A stretch of DNA of 64,000 nt from Dermanyssus gallinae. Lineage: Eukaryota; Arthropoda; Arachnida; Mesostigmata; Dermanyssidae. Position numbers and translations under genes: made by a program. Of the stretch, positions 15,227-27,359 are shown piece after piece. A model generated the notes under the pieces. It was not told the DNA's origin and did no database searches. It saw only the letters and a list, made by a program, of their open reading frames with translations. The stretch lies in contig QVRM01006092.1 in NCBI GenBank assembly GCA_003439945.1, forward strand, positions 40,382 through 104,381. Reading direction: 5' to 3'. How positions within the stretch are numbered: position 1 is the stretch's first letter; every line of letters starts with the position of its first letter.

Positions 15227-18200
15227 GCCTACGAATGCCCGGAGATCACGCCTCAAAGGGTATTGGCCGGACAGCGAGCATCTAAAATTCTATACGCGTC
15301 TACGACAATTATAAAAGCAACGATAGGAACACCAACGACTAGGCGCCATGCCAACGATGCGTAATATTAAGGATTATTTTTTTAAAATAAGAATAGGCGT
15401 CATTTAAAACTTGATTACTGTAAAACTCTCAAATTATTAGGTGGACGAAAGAAGGCAATGGCGTCACTGGTAGCATCGGAGAGCACGCTTTTTTACGCAT
15501 GCTGTCACTTACCCTCATCTCATCATGGATGCCACTATCAAAGACGACACAGCTCACTTTATGCAAAAACAGCCAGTGTCCAACTAGTGACTATGAACAA
15601 CAATAGTAAGAACGACCATAGCCGCACCAGCAGCATTATTCACAGCAACTATGAGCATTTGCTTCCGGCCTTTTTAGTGTCTAGGAGTAACATATTCTAT
15701 TGACCATGTATCCTTAAGTAACAGGGGACGGACTGAAGGCCTTATTTAAAGGTCCTCAAACTAATTTAAAAACCTTTATCAAATGACGGCTTTCTCTTTG
15801 ACATACGACATCATCCCGCGTGTAGGCACGATGCTAGCGACGAAGGCAACCGGACGGAACAATAACAATAGAGTCAACAGTCGAAGCTCTGTGTTAGCGA
15901 GAATGATGGAAAACAGAGTAATTTATTCTAACAGCTTTAACAGATTTAAAGGCCAGTAGCGGCCAGTAACTTAACAGAGGACGGAAACAATTGCAACACC
16001 GAGTAGATAACAGCAACCACAGCTCGGCAAGAGAAGGGCAGATTTTGCTTGGGATCTTTGTTGCATGTTAGAGCGTGGTGAACTTTTTGTAATTGCATAG
16101 TATTACTCTAACTACGATTTGCTTGATGGCAGCACCTCATTAGTTAGTGACTATTTGGGGTTCCATCTGCGCGGACACCAACGTGATAAACCTTTTCTAG
16201 ACATACAGTCGGGCAAAACTTGCGCTTGGCGAGTCTCGCACGAGCGAGTCGATGATTACGATGTCTGTTTTTGGCGCCGACTATTCTTTTTGGTGTCGTA
16301 TTGTCGACTTTACTTAAAATCGAAGCTTTACCTCGAATAAATATATATATATATATATACACGGAACTTATATTACGTATTAACGCTAAAAATAATGTAT
16401 GGGTAAGCACGTTTTCCGGGTATCAGGTAGTACTGTAGCAGGAGGAAGGACTTTTGTCGAAAGGAGAGTGCGTTCCTCGTAGCGGCATAACGCTGCCTCG
16501 TCTGGCTTCTACAAGATGCACTCCATCTTCATCGAAACCCGCCTAATCTCGCACCTTATAAGATACGAGCTCGTTCTAATATATGGCTGCATTCTTTCTG
16601 GACAATGAGTCTTGCAGTGCAGGTGCAACGAATGAGCCGTTTACTCTCTTCGGGACATAGACAAGCAGACAGATACAAGCAACGATATTTTTTGTGTGTA
16701 TGTAACCTCACATGTGGTGATGTTTTAGCATATTGAAATAAAACATGCCGAACGAACCCGTTATTTTTCGGGCAAGTTATACGAAGCGGCCTTGTTGTTA
16801 ATTGGCTATATAAGTTCCCCAACGTGTGTCTCTCTTTATGATGGCTGGCGAGTGTCAGCTCTGAGCTGTAAACGGAACGGCTAACTAATGTATAAGGGTA
16901 AACACATGCCTATTTGAGACTGACAATATGCAATAAAGGGTTTGCAGTGCATTGATTTGCCAAAGTTTGAGTAGGTATCTGTCATGTAATTGGACGTGTC
17001 TTTGCTAAATAATATGATGGATGCTGCTACTTGCGTTGATAAAGTCAAACTGATGTTGTGTTTAGCATATTCGCGATGGGTGCATTCTTGCAATGCAGTT
17101 GCTTCATTGAGTAGACGCATACGAAACAATTAGAAGACAGCTATTTCTTCTTGGCAGGATCAAGTAATCAGAAGGTAACTATTTCTCCTTAGCAGCAAGC
17201 ACATCTTGGGCGTCACTTGCTTGGATTCTTTGCGGCGGAGATAACTCAATTTGGCGCGACACTACTTCAGTCATTATACGATTATTAAGCGAAATTCAAT
17301 GCGTTGCGCAGGATTTCTTCATTGCTTTGATTCCAGGTCAACCGCTTCATCATATACTTACAATGTAGCTAGCACCTGTTAGAGACAGAACCTGCCGCTA
17401 TTAAGTACTAAAACTTAAAAGAAAACTACTAAGGAATAGGCAAATGATGTTACTATCCTAGTGCATGGAGCATGATTTGCAATGGCGGAGCCCACATTAA
17501 AGGCGACCGCAAGTAGTTAAATCTAGCACGAACGCGAGATTAGTTTAAGTACGTCTAGCGTATCTCACTGGACCACCCTGATGAAACATGGTAATGTTAC
17601 GTTATGTGCATGTTTTAAAACCAACTAACTATACACATTTTCTCTACTCAGACTGAAGATTTGCTTTGTTATACGACGCTCTCAACCTGAGCAGTTCCGT
17701 AATCGTTTGTGCCGAATGATGGAGGGGAGAGCGTATTTTTTGCGGCTCTTTTGTATACGGTTGAAATACTTTGTATACTTCAATTAATAGTTATAGCTAG
17801 TTGTGTGTTTAAAATATTGAAGCAAGTAAACTGAGACTGAATTAAGATTATTTATCCTGTACGCGTTTATTATTGCTTCCCGCGACAAATCGTTTCACTA
17901 ACTATCATCAGTCACAGTGTAGTGTAGTGGTTTAATGTTCTTCTCAGAGGTACCGCCCTCTGAACCTTATGGCCGCCAAGCGTACACATTTTTTAATCAT
18001 TACCTTGTACATATTTAGGTATTGTGAAGCCGTTGAGAGTTTAACGCCGTCACCAGAATAACTAATGATAATCGTATGGCTAGGACTGGGGCAAATTAAG
18101 CACACGCCGAACGTCAGCATAGAACCGAATAGCAATCATAAAAGCAGTTGCCGCCATCGTGGTCTTCATAATAATTATTATTATTATCATCGTCATTTAC

Positions 18201-18440
18201 TAAGAATACAACAAAAAACAGCTTCAATAATTATTTATTTATTTTGCAAGCATATTTATGATAGTCAACAGTTTCTATCCGTGCCGCAATACACATAGAG
18301 TCTCAATCACTACTACCGATTGAATAATAATAATTATAATATGAATTAATATTATCATTTTCATTAAAATAATAACAATAATTAAATGTACTGAATACGC
18401 GACACTCTTAACAATGTGTGCTATGTACAAGAGACTATGC
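15227..18440. other. Intergenic stretch without a recognised gene
   Basis: The first part should hold the secernin 3' untranslated region. Beyond that I see only short unsupported frames and no element I can name. Confidence 0.5.
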
Positions 18441-18522
18441 AACCGACTGAAGTCCTCACAATGTGCTGAGTGCTCTGATCGTTCAGCGGCGGTCAGGTAT
18501 CTTTATATTATCACTAGACGCT

Positions 18523-20186
18523 TCAGTAGGAAGCTGGCACTACCGCTGCCGTCGATCTCGTAGAGTTTTTAGCGTGGTTGTTGTTGTTGCTGTTGCTGCT
18601 GCTGCTGTAGTTGGGGTAGTTGACATTGTTCCCGGCGTTGACGCTGCTGCTGCTGCTATCGGAAGCAGCCGCCATGAACAATCCCGCCTTATCGAATGTT
18701 GTCTCTGACGCTATGGGGAACAGATCTGTCGCCAGCTGCTCGAGAGGCTGTCTTTCGGCGACCTCCATCTTGGCGTCGGGCCTTGGTAATCGCTTAAGGT
18801 CGCCGCTATTGGCTTTAAGGTCGGCGATCTTTGGCCAATCCTGCTGGCTTTGTTGTTGCTCCTGCAGCGGCTGCTGTTGTTGCTGTTGTTGTTGCTGCTG
18901 CTGCCGCCAGTCTTCGCTCTTGTTGCTGTTGTTGTTGTTGTTGTTGTTGGGGGTGGTGGTGTGATCGTCGTCGTTGTTGTTGTTTTTATCATCAGTACTA
19001 TCCTCGCGTCGGTCGTCAGCCACGTTCGTAGCGCCCCTTTCTCTACCCAGGGCCTCTGACTGTAACTGGTTCGGAGAGTACGGGTTCTGCCGGCGGGAGG
19101 ATGGTCTGCTAGAGTCGAAAGAGTGCAGTAGGACTATAACTTGTCTATATGACCTAAATTCGCAAAGTATAAACTACAACGCTTTATTAAAAAAATATAC
19201 ATTTCTCTGTTGGAGCGCTGGAGGCATTGCGAGGACTTGCGAGAAGTGAAAGTGTACAGTAGATGATAACTTGTCTATACGGACTAAATTGGCAAACGAT
19301 AAACTACAACGCTTTTTTCAAAAATACATATTTCTATGCTGGAATGCTGGAGGCATTGCAAGGACCTGCTACCTAGACACTAGATGTACATTATTGGCTC
19401 CTCGGCGTTCAAACGTCTTGCAGCTTCATAGGATTGTTTTCGCAAATTTATTAACAATATCATGCAAAACTCACCACAATGTGTCGATCTAAGCTGAATA
19501 GTTTTCTAGTAGCGGCAATTAAAATTGCTATAACAGCTAAAGTATATTGTACTGTTGAGAACATCAAGTGTTTTTTCCTCTTTTCCATTGCTACGTGTAC
19601 AAAACCCTGACTAAGCTTCGATGGTTAGTTATGCTAGCCTGGTTTTAGCCTAGTTAACAATCGACACTGAGCAGCCATCATGGCAGGAGCTGTAACAAAA
19701 ATAACAACCACAACAGCAGTAAAAACAGGACAATCACGACTGTAGCAACTTAATAAGTCTTTCCAAACCGTTTGCGACCTCTCGAATAAGTAGTAACTGT
19801 AGTACTAAGAGTGCGATTATTATTACTACTACTACTACCGTTAGTTACATAATATATGTGCCTTGCCTCCTTCCCTTTTTGTCGGGCTCTTCTTGTTGGT
19901 GCTCTGTGGCTCTGTCAGCTCACCTGGTCACCTCTTCGATGAGTTTGTCCATCTGAGTGCGTAACTGCTGATTGTGTGCTTCGATGAGAGCCGAGCGGCT
20001 TCGTTCGCGGTTGGCCAGAAACATGTCCTGAGCAGATGAGGTCGATGACATTGAGGACGATGGAGTTCGCTGTCGAATCGAGCCCAGGTACGCAGGAAGA
20101 CCCTCCTTGGGTCGAGGTCGTGAAGTTGGTCTTGAATACAATCGTTTGCTACCACCGCCGCTGTTTTCCAGAAGCATTGCTTCCAT
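18523..20186 (-). CDS. Unidentified Gln/Asn-rich protein, 3' exons
   Basis: I do not recognise this protein. Two minus-strand exons join in phase: 20186-19924 (ending AG before GTGAGC) and 19108-18523 (after TCTAG). The product is about 282 residues if it starts at the first Met of the upstream exon. A CTGCCAG acceptor just before that Met means more exons may lie upstream. It begins MEAMLLENSGGG, is Ser/Arg/Pro-rich, then has one amphipathic stretch (ALIEAHNQQLRTQMDKLIEE), then RPSSRRQNPYSP, an acidic Asn/Asp run, an 11-Gln tract near residue 150, and Ser/Asn-rich sequence to the stop. The helical stretch faintly resembles the HNKQLESQLHRL coil of dystrophin-family C termini, but nothing else supports that. 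The acceptor is a NAGNAG type (TAGCAG), which could add or drop one residue. Confidence 0.6.
19123..19365. repeat. Tandem ~129-bp duplication in an intron
   Basis: The segment beginning near 19123 is repeated at 19252: both copies run from TAACTTGTCTATA through AAACTACAACGC to CTGGAGGCATTGC. Identity is high but not perfect. It lies in the intron of the Gln/Asn-rich gene, just before its last exon. Confidence 0.85.
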
Positions 20187-20189
20187 GGC

Positions 20190-20594
20190 TGGCAGATCGC
20201 ACGTGCATGAAAAGCCAAGGAAATGCCGCAGCAGGACTTTTCGTCAATATTCACAGGATCGTAGCCTTTCACGCGCTTCCAAACATTTAGCACTCATTGT
20301 TTGCAGAACTTACACAAAGGCTTATGTATCACGTGTTTAAAGACCGTCATCTTTTTATACATGGTGATACATAATCCCTGTTGTGAGATTTCCCAAGTTA
20401 GACGTCTTAATTTAATTATCTTGTACTACACAACGCCTAAAAATTACCATTGCGTTGTCGTAACTTACTTTTTCTCAAAAGTAAATTATTATTACTTTAA
20501 ATACATTTTTAAATCAGATCAGAGCGTTGCTGTTTGCTTTCAGTACTACCGACGTAGATGATCGTTCACTCGAGATTATCTTTCAAGTCCTCGA

Positions 20595-20629
<35 letters not shown>

Positions 20630-21069
20630 TAACGTGGTTTATTTGCAAAGCTGCATTACAAATGCTTAAGTTTTGAAAAAAAATCATAAATAGAGTGGAT
20701 TTACACAGTCACATGGTTATATATACAGGTGTGTACGCAGTAAATTGGTGATCAGTTAATCGGTGTGCTTCAGCATTGTAGCAAGGAAGTACGCTCGTCA
20801 CAACAGTATTGCCGACTCTTTGGCTGGTCGCTCCTATAACTCATGAATCAATTTTCATATATATATAAAGTCTATATTTGAAAAATATACCTGTAAAGAA
20901 CGTGAAAAGTAGGCCCTTGCTAATAACAAAGCAATTGATTCCTTCTAATTGTTCCTGGTATAATTATAATGAAGTGAAAATGCTATGAAAAAGGCAGGCA
21001 CGATTCAAAGGCATGAATGATATAGTACTCTTCTGCCGATTCTAGCCTTAGTGTTACGACCGGAGTCTG
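20190..21069. other. Intergenic or intronic stretch
   Basis: AT-rich, with a (TA)n tract at 20596-20627. I see no gene here. Confidence 0.5.
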
Positions 21070-21706
21070 TCATTGCCAGTTGTGTATTCGCTTTGCTTTT
21101 GCGAGCTGTTCCTGCTTCAGTCTCCTCTCACCTGGATGCATTCCAATGCTAAACATGGGCATTGTGTTGTAGAGGCCCATCATTCCCGGCATCGATGGGT
21201 TGTTGTTGTTGTTGCTGTTGTGGCTGGTGGCCCCGAGCAGAGGGTTCATCATGAACATCATCATCGACGCCGGCACGTTTGGACTGCCCGCATTGGTTAG
21301 GGGCCGGTACTGGGGGCCCATCTCGTTCATCGCCGCACCGATACTTGGCGCCGAGGTCCACGAATTCCAGCCCATCGACGAAACGCTCCCCGGCTGGCCC
21401 TTTTTACCGAGGCCCAGAGTGCCCATGGCGCTGCGCATACGGTCGACTAGACTCGCCGGACTGCCTTGCTCGCCGACCGCGTTCAGCTGACTCGTTGAGG
21501 GTGGTTTCAATGTGAAATAGGCCTGTGGCACCGGCATGGGATAGCGGGGCAGCGACTGTGGGTCTGGCATCCGCTTGTTCGGCACGTAACGCGAACTGCC
21601 CTTGCTCGCCGGTCGGCGGGCTGGTTCAGGCACGGAAGGCGGCTTCTCTTGTTCTAGAAGTGGCCAGATACTTGTTACCAATTTTACTTTTGATCTACAA
21701 CAGGTT

Positions 21707-21746
<40 letters not shown>

Positions 21747-23531
21747 CGATCATTTGTAGATGCAGTTAGTAACTTTAGTCATCGCTACACCGCGACTTGA
21801 ATGCGTAGAAATCACACTTTCTAATCCACTTAGCAATGGCGGAGGTATATGCACTTTGCCCTCTTGTTCCCCCTCTGCAAAGAAAAGCACGGTTGGGGTA
21901 TTATGGGAAATGAGGGTGTTTGTTGTTTTTTCTTACCATGGCTTGTCGATTTGTCAATCTCTCTAGCGGGTACTTCCGTCGTCGTCATCGTCTTTGTATT
22001 TCTGAACATGTCAAAAGGCTTCATGATGTTTAGGTGATCCATTTCATCTGGTTTCATTTGCGGCAGGGCCTTCGTCGGTTCGTCCGCGCCCTGGCCATTG
22101 CTCTTCGTGGCGACTTTTGTAAGGCTTTCCAAAATAGCCTGTTTCATGTGCTCGTCGCTCATTTCTGTCATGTCCTCGTCTTTGTTGAGTTCCTTCATCT
22201 TCTCAAGCAAATGATCAAGATCCTCCTCCTTCATGTCAAATCCTCCCATATCTCGGACGTGCCCCATTGAAGTTTTTTTCGAGTGCGACCCAGTGACGGC
22301 GTCTTCGTCAGCGTGCTTGATCTCGCCGCCTCGGATTCCGGCCAGCATCCCCCTATTGTAGAGATTCGTAGCCCTCAGTCCTGACAGATCTTTCATGGAG
22401 CCGAAGTTGGCCATCATCGGGAATGCCCCACCTCCCATCATACCGAATCCAACGGCGCCCATTCCCATAGCGTCGTTCATCGAGTTCTTTGAGGGTATAG
22501 ACCAAGGCCGGCCCTTTGGAGTTTCCATCTTCATTTGGTGTGCCTGGTTGCCGAAGCCGCTTTTCATACTGCCCATTAGCGGCGATTTTTCGCGGTCATG
22601 ACCTAAAGGCAAACAGAGACCGTTGAGATACCGCATAAGCCACTTATTCAACTCAACTTATGGCAATTTTCAGTAGCACTTGATCGCTCTGATTTAGCGT
22701 CTCTGGAAAAACTCTGACACCCTTTGATGAGGCAAATAGTGACTGTGCTCGTGGTGGTGCACAATGAAGCGAGCTAGACCACGTCTACATAATTATACTC
22801 GCTTCAGTATGGCTATGCACAAGTAGCAAGCGTGCATGCGCTAAGATGTCTTATTAAGTCCACTTGGCTAACTTCTAATCTATGCTCTTTTAATGTATCT
22901 TACCTCAAGCATGTAAACGATTTTGATTATTTGCAGACTAAGACAGATACAGGGTAAACAAATAGATCGATTGCCAAAATTAGCTCGGACGATGTCGCTA
23001 CCATTGGCTTAGTTAGTATGGAGTCATTGTCTATCGATAAAAAAAAACATGTTTGTTATACGAGAAGCGACCTCATCTAGATATGTACGTACATATCACT
23101 TAAACCTAAACACGTTATAGAGTTTATAATCATAAGAATGGTTCTAACTAGCTCTCATCATGCGCAGCCTTGATTTTGTCGGCCAAGTTATCGATCGACA
23201 TACCAGGCAGTTGAAAGTGGGCAAGATCCTCTTCGTGGTCCTGAGCAAGGTCGTCACGCTCATCGTGAGCATCAGTCGTCATCATCGACGACTGACGGTC
23301 GTGGTCGAAGTGCGACGCGCCATAATGCTGCGCCAGATGATGTTCGAGCTGCGACATGTCGACGGGCGACTTCTCCATCATCGACTTTGTCGACTTCATC
23401 CGGGTCATGAGCGGCATCGACATAGCCGTCATGGAGAACGGATCGGCTTCCATGCTGCGGGATCGGCAGGTCGACCGGACATTCGTGGTCGCGAGGACAG
23501 CGTACCAACAAACAGAACCAACAACCAACAT
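21070..23531 (-). CDS. Secreted methionine-rich protein of unknown function
   Basis: I do not recognise the family. Three minus-strand exons join in phase: 23531-23204 (donor CCTG before GTATGT), 22602-21937 (acceptor TTTGCCTTTAG, donor CATG before GTAAGA), and 21653-21070 (acceptor CACTTCTAG, stop at 21070). The product is about 525 residues. The proposed start MLVVGSVCWYAVLATT looks like a signal peptide. Beyond it the protein is unusually Met-rich (FSMTAMSMPLMTRMKS, GFGMMGGGAFPMM, SMMMFMMNPLLG), with an acidic helical segment (DLDHLLEKMKELNKDEDMTE) and a basic end (LKQEQLAKAKRIHNWQ). There are no Cys-rich or enzymatic motifs in the second and third exons. It could be a structural, cuticular or salivary secreted protein; that is inference from composition only. 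An upstream exon at 24718-24976 fits as an alternative start. An acceptor at 23454/23455 could also trim the first exon. Confidence 0.7.
21711..21744. repeat. (TA)n microsatellite
   Basis: TA tract in the last intron of the Met-rich gene. Confidence 0.95.
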
Positions 23532-23773
23532 AAGGGCACATGCACATTTTGAATTATTATTTTCCCTAGGGTCACTATTAAAACAGGTTGACCGGTGTGC
23601 ACGTCCGCCCACCTCCATGAAACGAGAGTCTTGTGCGATTTGTGCCGTTGACAGGACAAAAAGTCTATGAGACTGTGTCAACATAGAATAAGAAACGTTA
23701 AATAAATTATCCGATGTACCGATGATACTTCCAATACACTCAGTCTAGTCACGACTTTGGCTAGTCTAGTTTT

Positions 23774-23975
23774 CACGTCGTGTAAAGTAAAGTTTTCGGG
23801 CTGACCCTCAGCCAAGATTTAACGTCCACGGAACTGTTTTTCACATTGCTTCATAGACGGACCCCCATAAATACAAATGTGCAGCGGTGGGGTTCGAACC
23901 CGCGCACCTATGTGTCTCCTCCGGTTGCGAGGCGGAGACTTAATCCACTACGCCACCGGGCTCGACACGTCGTGT
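23774..23975 (-). mobile_element. Complete tRNA-derived SINE, minus strand, 10-bp target duplication
   Basis: The element occupies 23784-23965 (182 bp) and is flanked by exact direct repeats CACGTCGTGT at 23774-23783 and 23966-23975. On the minus strand it has the same head (TGGCGTAGTGG A-box, GGTTCGAACCCC-type B-box) and the same body as the copy at 4364-4547. It lies in the intergenic or intronic DNA upstream of the Met-rich gene's 23531 start. Confidence 0.92.
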
Positions 23976-23979
23976 GCGG

Positions 23980-24205
23980 CGGCGTGGTCTAGGGGACTAG
24001 TGGGGCGCTAGTCATGGTTGTCATCTACCGGGGCGTCGCCGGTTTGATTTCTGTTGTCGATCGAATTTTCTTTGAGCAATGCTCATTGTGACTAGATGAT
24101 AAACCATACCGCTGAAAGTCAGCGGTCATGCTGCCACAAGGGCTATTGGGAAAACCCTAGATATCTTAATATGCCCGGCCCGAGGATAGTCTAGAACTAA
24201 AAACA
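23980..24205 (+). mobile_element. Second, different tRNA-like SINE candidate
   Basis: Starting within a few bases of the end of the previous SINE, the plus strand carries another tRNA-like head: an A-box-like GTGGTCTAGGGG (about 23985) and a B-box-like GGTTTGATTTC (about 24041), similar in layout to a GTGGTCTAGTGG tRNA family. A ~150-bp unrelated body follows. There is no second copy in the window, so it could be a decayed tRNA pseudogene or another SINE family. Confidence 0.45.
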
Positions 24206-24717
24206 GCCTTCTTAAAAAACTTCTTAATTCTAGTCTGCGACGTCGTGAAAACTCGCTTGAAAGTGCTCCTTATTACACAAAACTGCCGCATGCAGTCTGA
24301 ACCGTTGTGTATAGAAACAACTATCTATGTAATGCGTGTACAGCTGCACGCATGTGTGTAAGCATATGAAAAGCTTCTACTATTTGAGTATGTGTTCACG
24401 GTGGCGACTAAAAACGTATTCGTGTATCGAGACTGCTCAGTCCGAACAACAACGACGACGACGACGACAACAACAACAACAATAACGGCACAGTCGCCGT
24501 CAATCACACACGACAGGTACATAAATCGGTCTGTCTTCTATCTCTGTAGGTACGTATCGTATGTTCTGTCAGGTCTGCTGTGTGGTATCCACCAGTCATC
24601 CACTACACAGGTCTCACGATCCAACAACGCTACAACGAGAAATGATGAAACGAAATCAAACGCCGACCGGCATCAGCAGCAGCGGCGGCGGCGACGCTGA
24701 TACCGGTGTGTGGTCAC

Positions 24718-24976
24718 CGAGCAACACTAACACAGGCATTTTGACCGGTACCGGATAGGGCACGAGTCTTGTGTGAGCCATGACCGGCTGGTTTCCGAGG
24801 TCCTTGAGCATCGAGGCCATGAGTCGCGTCTCGAGGAGCTTCTTCACAAAGGCGTCGCCGGGCGACGCCAGTTGGCCTACGGCCACCAACAGCCACAGCA
24901 ACAGTCCAATCAGTGACGGCGGCGAAGGCGGTGAGGTCGAATGCCGTGAGGTCGAAAGCCGGCTGAACAACATCAT
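24718..24976 (-). CDS. Alternative first exon with its own signal peptide
   Basis: The frame starts MMLFSRL after a TTTGTCCTCAG acceptor, has a hydrophobic core (LIGLLLWLLVAVGQLA) and a likely cleavage near PGDA, then KKLLETRLMASMLKD and a VPYPVPVKMPV motif of the kind seen in insect cuticular and silk-like proteins. A donor at 24718/24717 (TCG before GTGACC) leaves phase 1, exactly what the Met-rich exon at 22602 requires. It could therefore be an alternative promoter and first exon of that gene. Read without splicing it stops at 24656 and would be a 107-residue secreted protein on its own. Confidence 0.5.
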
Positions 24977-26320
24977 TGCTGAGGACAAACACTCAGTCAG
25001 AAGTGGTGGGTTTCGGGGACGTTTCGGTCGATGTACGTCACCTGTCCTCCTGTCCACAAATGTCCCGGACACCTCGTTTGCCACAGCGATATATAGAGCT
25101 GACTTTGGGGGTCGGGCCCCACCCCTCTGATGGTTGGACGGGCGGGCGGGCCGGCGAAGTGGCTCGCTGGCAGGTTGAGGGATAGTTAGGCGGCTAAGAG
25201 AAATCGCTACCGGTTGGCCGACGTCCCGGCCCCGTTCGAATGAACGAGTTGGTGTCGCGCCTTACGCTTTGGCTTGTCGACGGACGACCAGAGTCTCTGC
25301 AGCGGCGGTATGTTGGCGTGCTCATTGGAAATGCACGTAAACATGAGCCACCGACTGGCGTTCATTCGTCGGCGGCATCGGCAGTTGCTGCCTTCAGACG
25401 AAGGCATGATTCAGCGAGATGTGTGCGGGGTCTGCGGGGGAAGGGGGGTTTGGGGGTCTGCATGCTTTTCCTCTTCCTCCTTCGCCTTCGTCTCGTGTTT
25501 GCTCGTTCCTTTTCTTTTTCCTCGTCTTGTTCTCTTCATCATCACAGGCCTCACGCCGCGTGCTCGACGTTTGACACGACGTAGCAGAATTGGGCCAGTC
25601 GGACGAAGCACGAAGGAGTCTTCTTAAGGGAAAGCTGTCTGAAAATGATTACCATTACTACTACTGCTGGTACTGCTACTATTACTGCGCGTGCTAATAC
25701 TAACACCACTACTACTACTACTACTACTACTCCTACGACTAATATTACTGCCGCGCCATGACATCGCGACGAGTGGCCATCCGCCGAATAGTGAGTCCTC
25801 ACGAAATGTTCCAATAAATTACAGAACCGGCATCGAAAAGTATATCGGAAAATTCTGCATGCCACAGTATCCATCAACGATGACGGCGTGGACGCTTGAA
25901 CGGAACCATCTGTAACATCTTCTACCTGCTTCTCTTCCATGTTGCTTATTCTTGTTACGAACGACGCTTAAGGGTAGGTCCTGATTTTGTTTTTTGTTGG
26001 CTCTTTTTAAGGGGCCTATTTAAAGACAAAAATTAAATAGCAAATTTGTGAATTACCCTTCCGTAATGCGGTACAACCAAGTGCACTGCTGTGCTTTTGC
26101 TTAAGCGTTCATATCGTCATCGCTGCTGGATACTGGAGTGAGTAGAATTTTTCTATATTATACTCGATTTTGCCAAACATTTTTTATAAACATTTCTCTC
26201 TCAAATGATGAGGAGTCGGCCACATCATTCATCAAAAGGAGATTAACAAACGGCGCCTTTATGTGCATCTTCTTGAGGATCACGTTGTAATGGCGTTTGG
26301 TCTCATTAGCATGTTAAACA
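24977..26320. other. Stretch without a recognised gene
   Basis: The start should include 5' sequence of the Met-rich gene's alternative exon. Trinucleotide (CTA)n lies near 25700-25735. Long open frames here are GC-rich and domainless. Confidence 0.45.
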
Positions 26321-26323
26321 ATG

Positions 26324-26970
26324 TTACAGTTGTGAGGACTGAACGTAGTATGGCAATGCTGTTAAATAATGACCTTGGTCCATGGCGCCTAAAATAGATG
26401 CCGGGCTCCCTCTGCAAACGGCCAAAGACAACTCTTGCCTCAAGAACTGACTCTCTCTTCGATCGCTCATAACCTTCTTAATTCGCTTACTTAATTCTTT
26501 GATGAATACATCGGTACCCTTGCTGATTGGTCCTAGTGTCTCCACGGCAATAGACACAAAGATTCATCTTCTTTGTAGTCCATTTATTCTGTTTTCTGGC
26601 TTCCGCGTGCTTCGCTACCCATCCCGGCTCAACTGAGCTGTGATGTAAGTAGGAAGCCGCGGTTGTGCACAAAACCGTTGCATCCCAGGCTAAGGATCTC
26701 TCATGTTAATATAATGCAATGGTCACCCCATTAGGTCTTGCTTCGACAGCGGACACAAAATCTCTCCGTATCGCCCGGTGTCTTATGCAAGATTTACCTT
26801 CAACCTCAGGTTATATAAAAAAAAAATGGGTGTAAATTACTGGAATCGACCATTTCTCCACACATATTGCACAGGAAGGGCTCGCAGACAGGAGCGCCGA
26901 TCTTAAGTGCTACATCATGCGGAAAGAGTTGGAATCCAGCATGGTGCCGAGCTAGAATTAATTTTTTTTA
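26324..26970 (-). mobile_element. RLE-type (R2/NeSL-like) LINE, C-terminal remnant
   Basis: Read on the minus strand, it has a CxxC zinc-binding segment (CNMCGEMVDSSNLHP, about 26850-26900), a degraded RPDG/PNGVT and LAWDAT pair (the PD-(D/E)xK nuclease core), then LHHSSVEPGWVAKHAEAR, KRIKKV, FLRQELSLAVCRGSPASILGAM. The same protein is encoded at 45757-46284, and the 3' noncoding sequence also matches. Frame breaks and stops make it inactive. These elements cut DNA with a restriction-like endonuclease C-terminal to the reverse transcriptase. Confidence 0.75.
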
Positions 26971-27278
26971 TGTTTTTTAATTATTTTATGGTACCGAGCT
27001 GAAACGAGGGTAAGACTTGAAATTAACCCCACTGAAGGTACCTTGCCCCGCTAAGAACACGACAAGGTCCCTCTGGAAAACAAGTCTTTCTAAGATCTCT
27101 CTGCTTCTTGTTTTTTGCTTTTGAGCTCATCTGTCGTGCTTTTTAAAGAGCCCAATTGCAGCATGGTTCTGATAATGTCTCGTGCGTTACTGGTGTAATG
27201 TATTTTTTGTAGTCGAACTTAGCCTTCCACCAATGAGACTGGCACCGTACCAAATCGAGCAAGTGAAGTAGCGTAGCA

Positions 27279-27282
<4 letters not shown>

Positions 27283-27357
<75 letters not shown>
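27283..27357. repeat. (TTA)n microsatellite
   Basis: A pure trinucleotide tract immediately upstream of a truncated LINE coding sequence. Confidence 0.97.
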
Positions 27358-27359
27358 TT

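Noticed and set aside
17895..17970. GTGTAGTGTAGTGG looked like a SINE or tRNA A-box
   Set aside because: No B-box at the right distance and no body matching other SINEs.
18523..20186. Dystrophin/dystrobrevin C terminus
   Set aside because: Only one short helical stretch is similar; the conserved coil before it is absent, so I left the gene unnamed.
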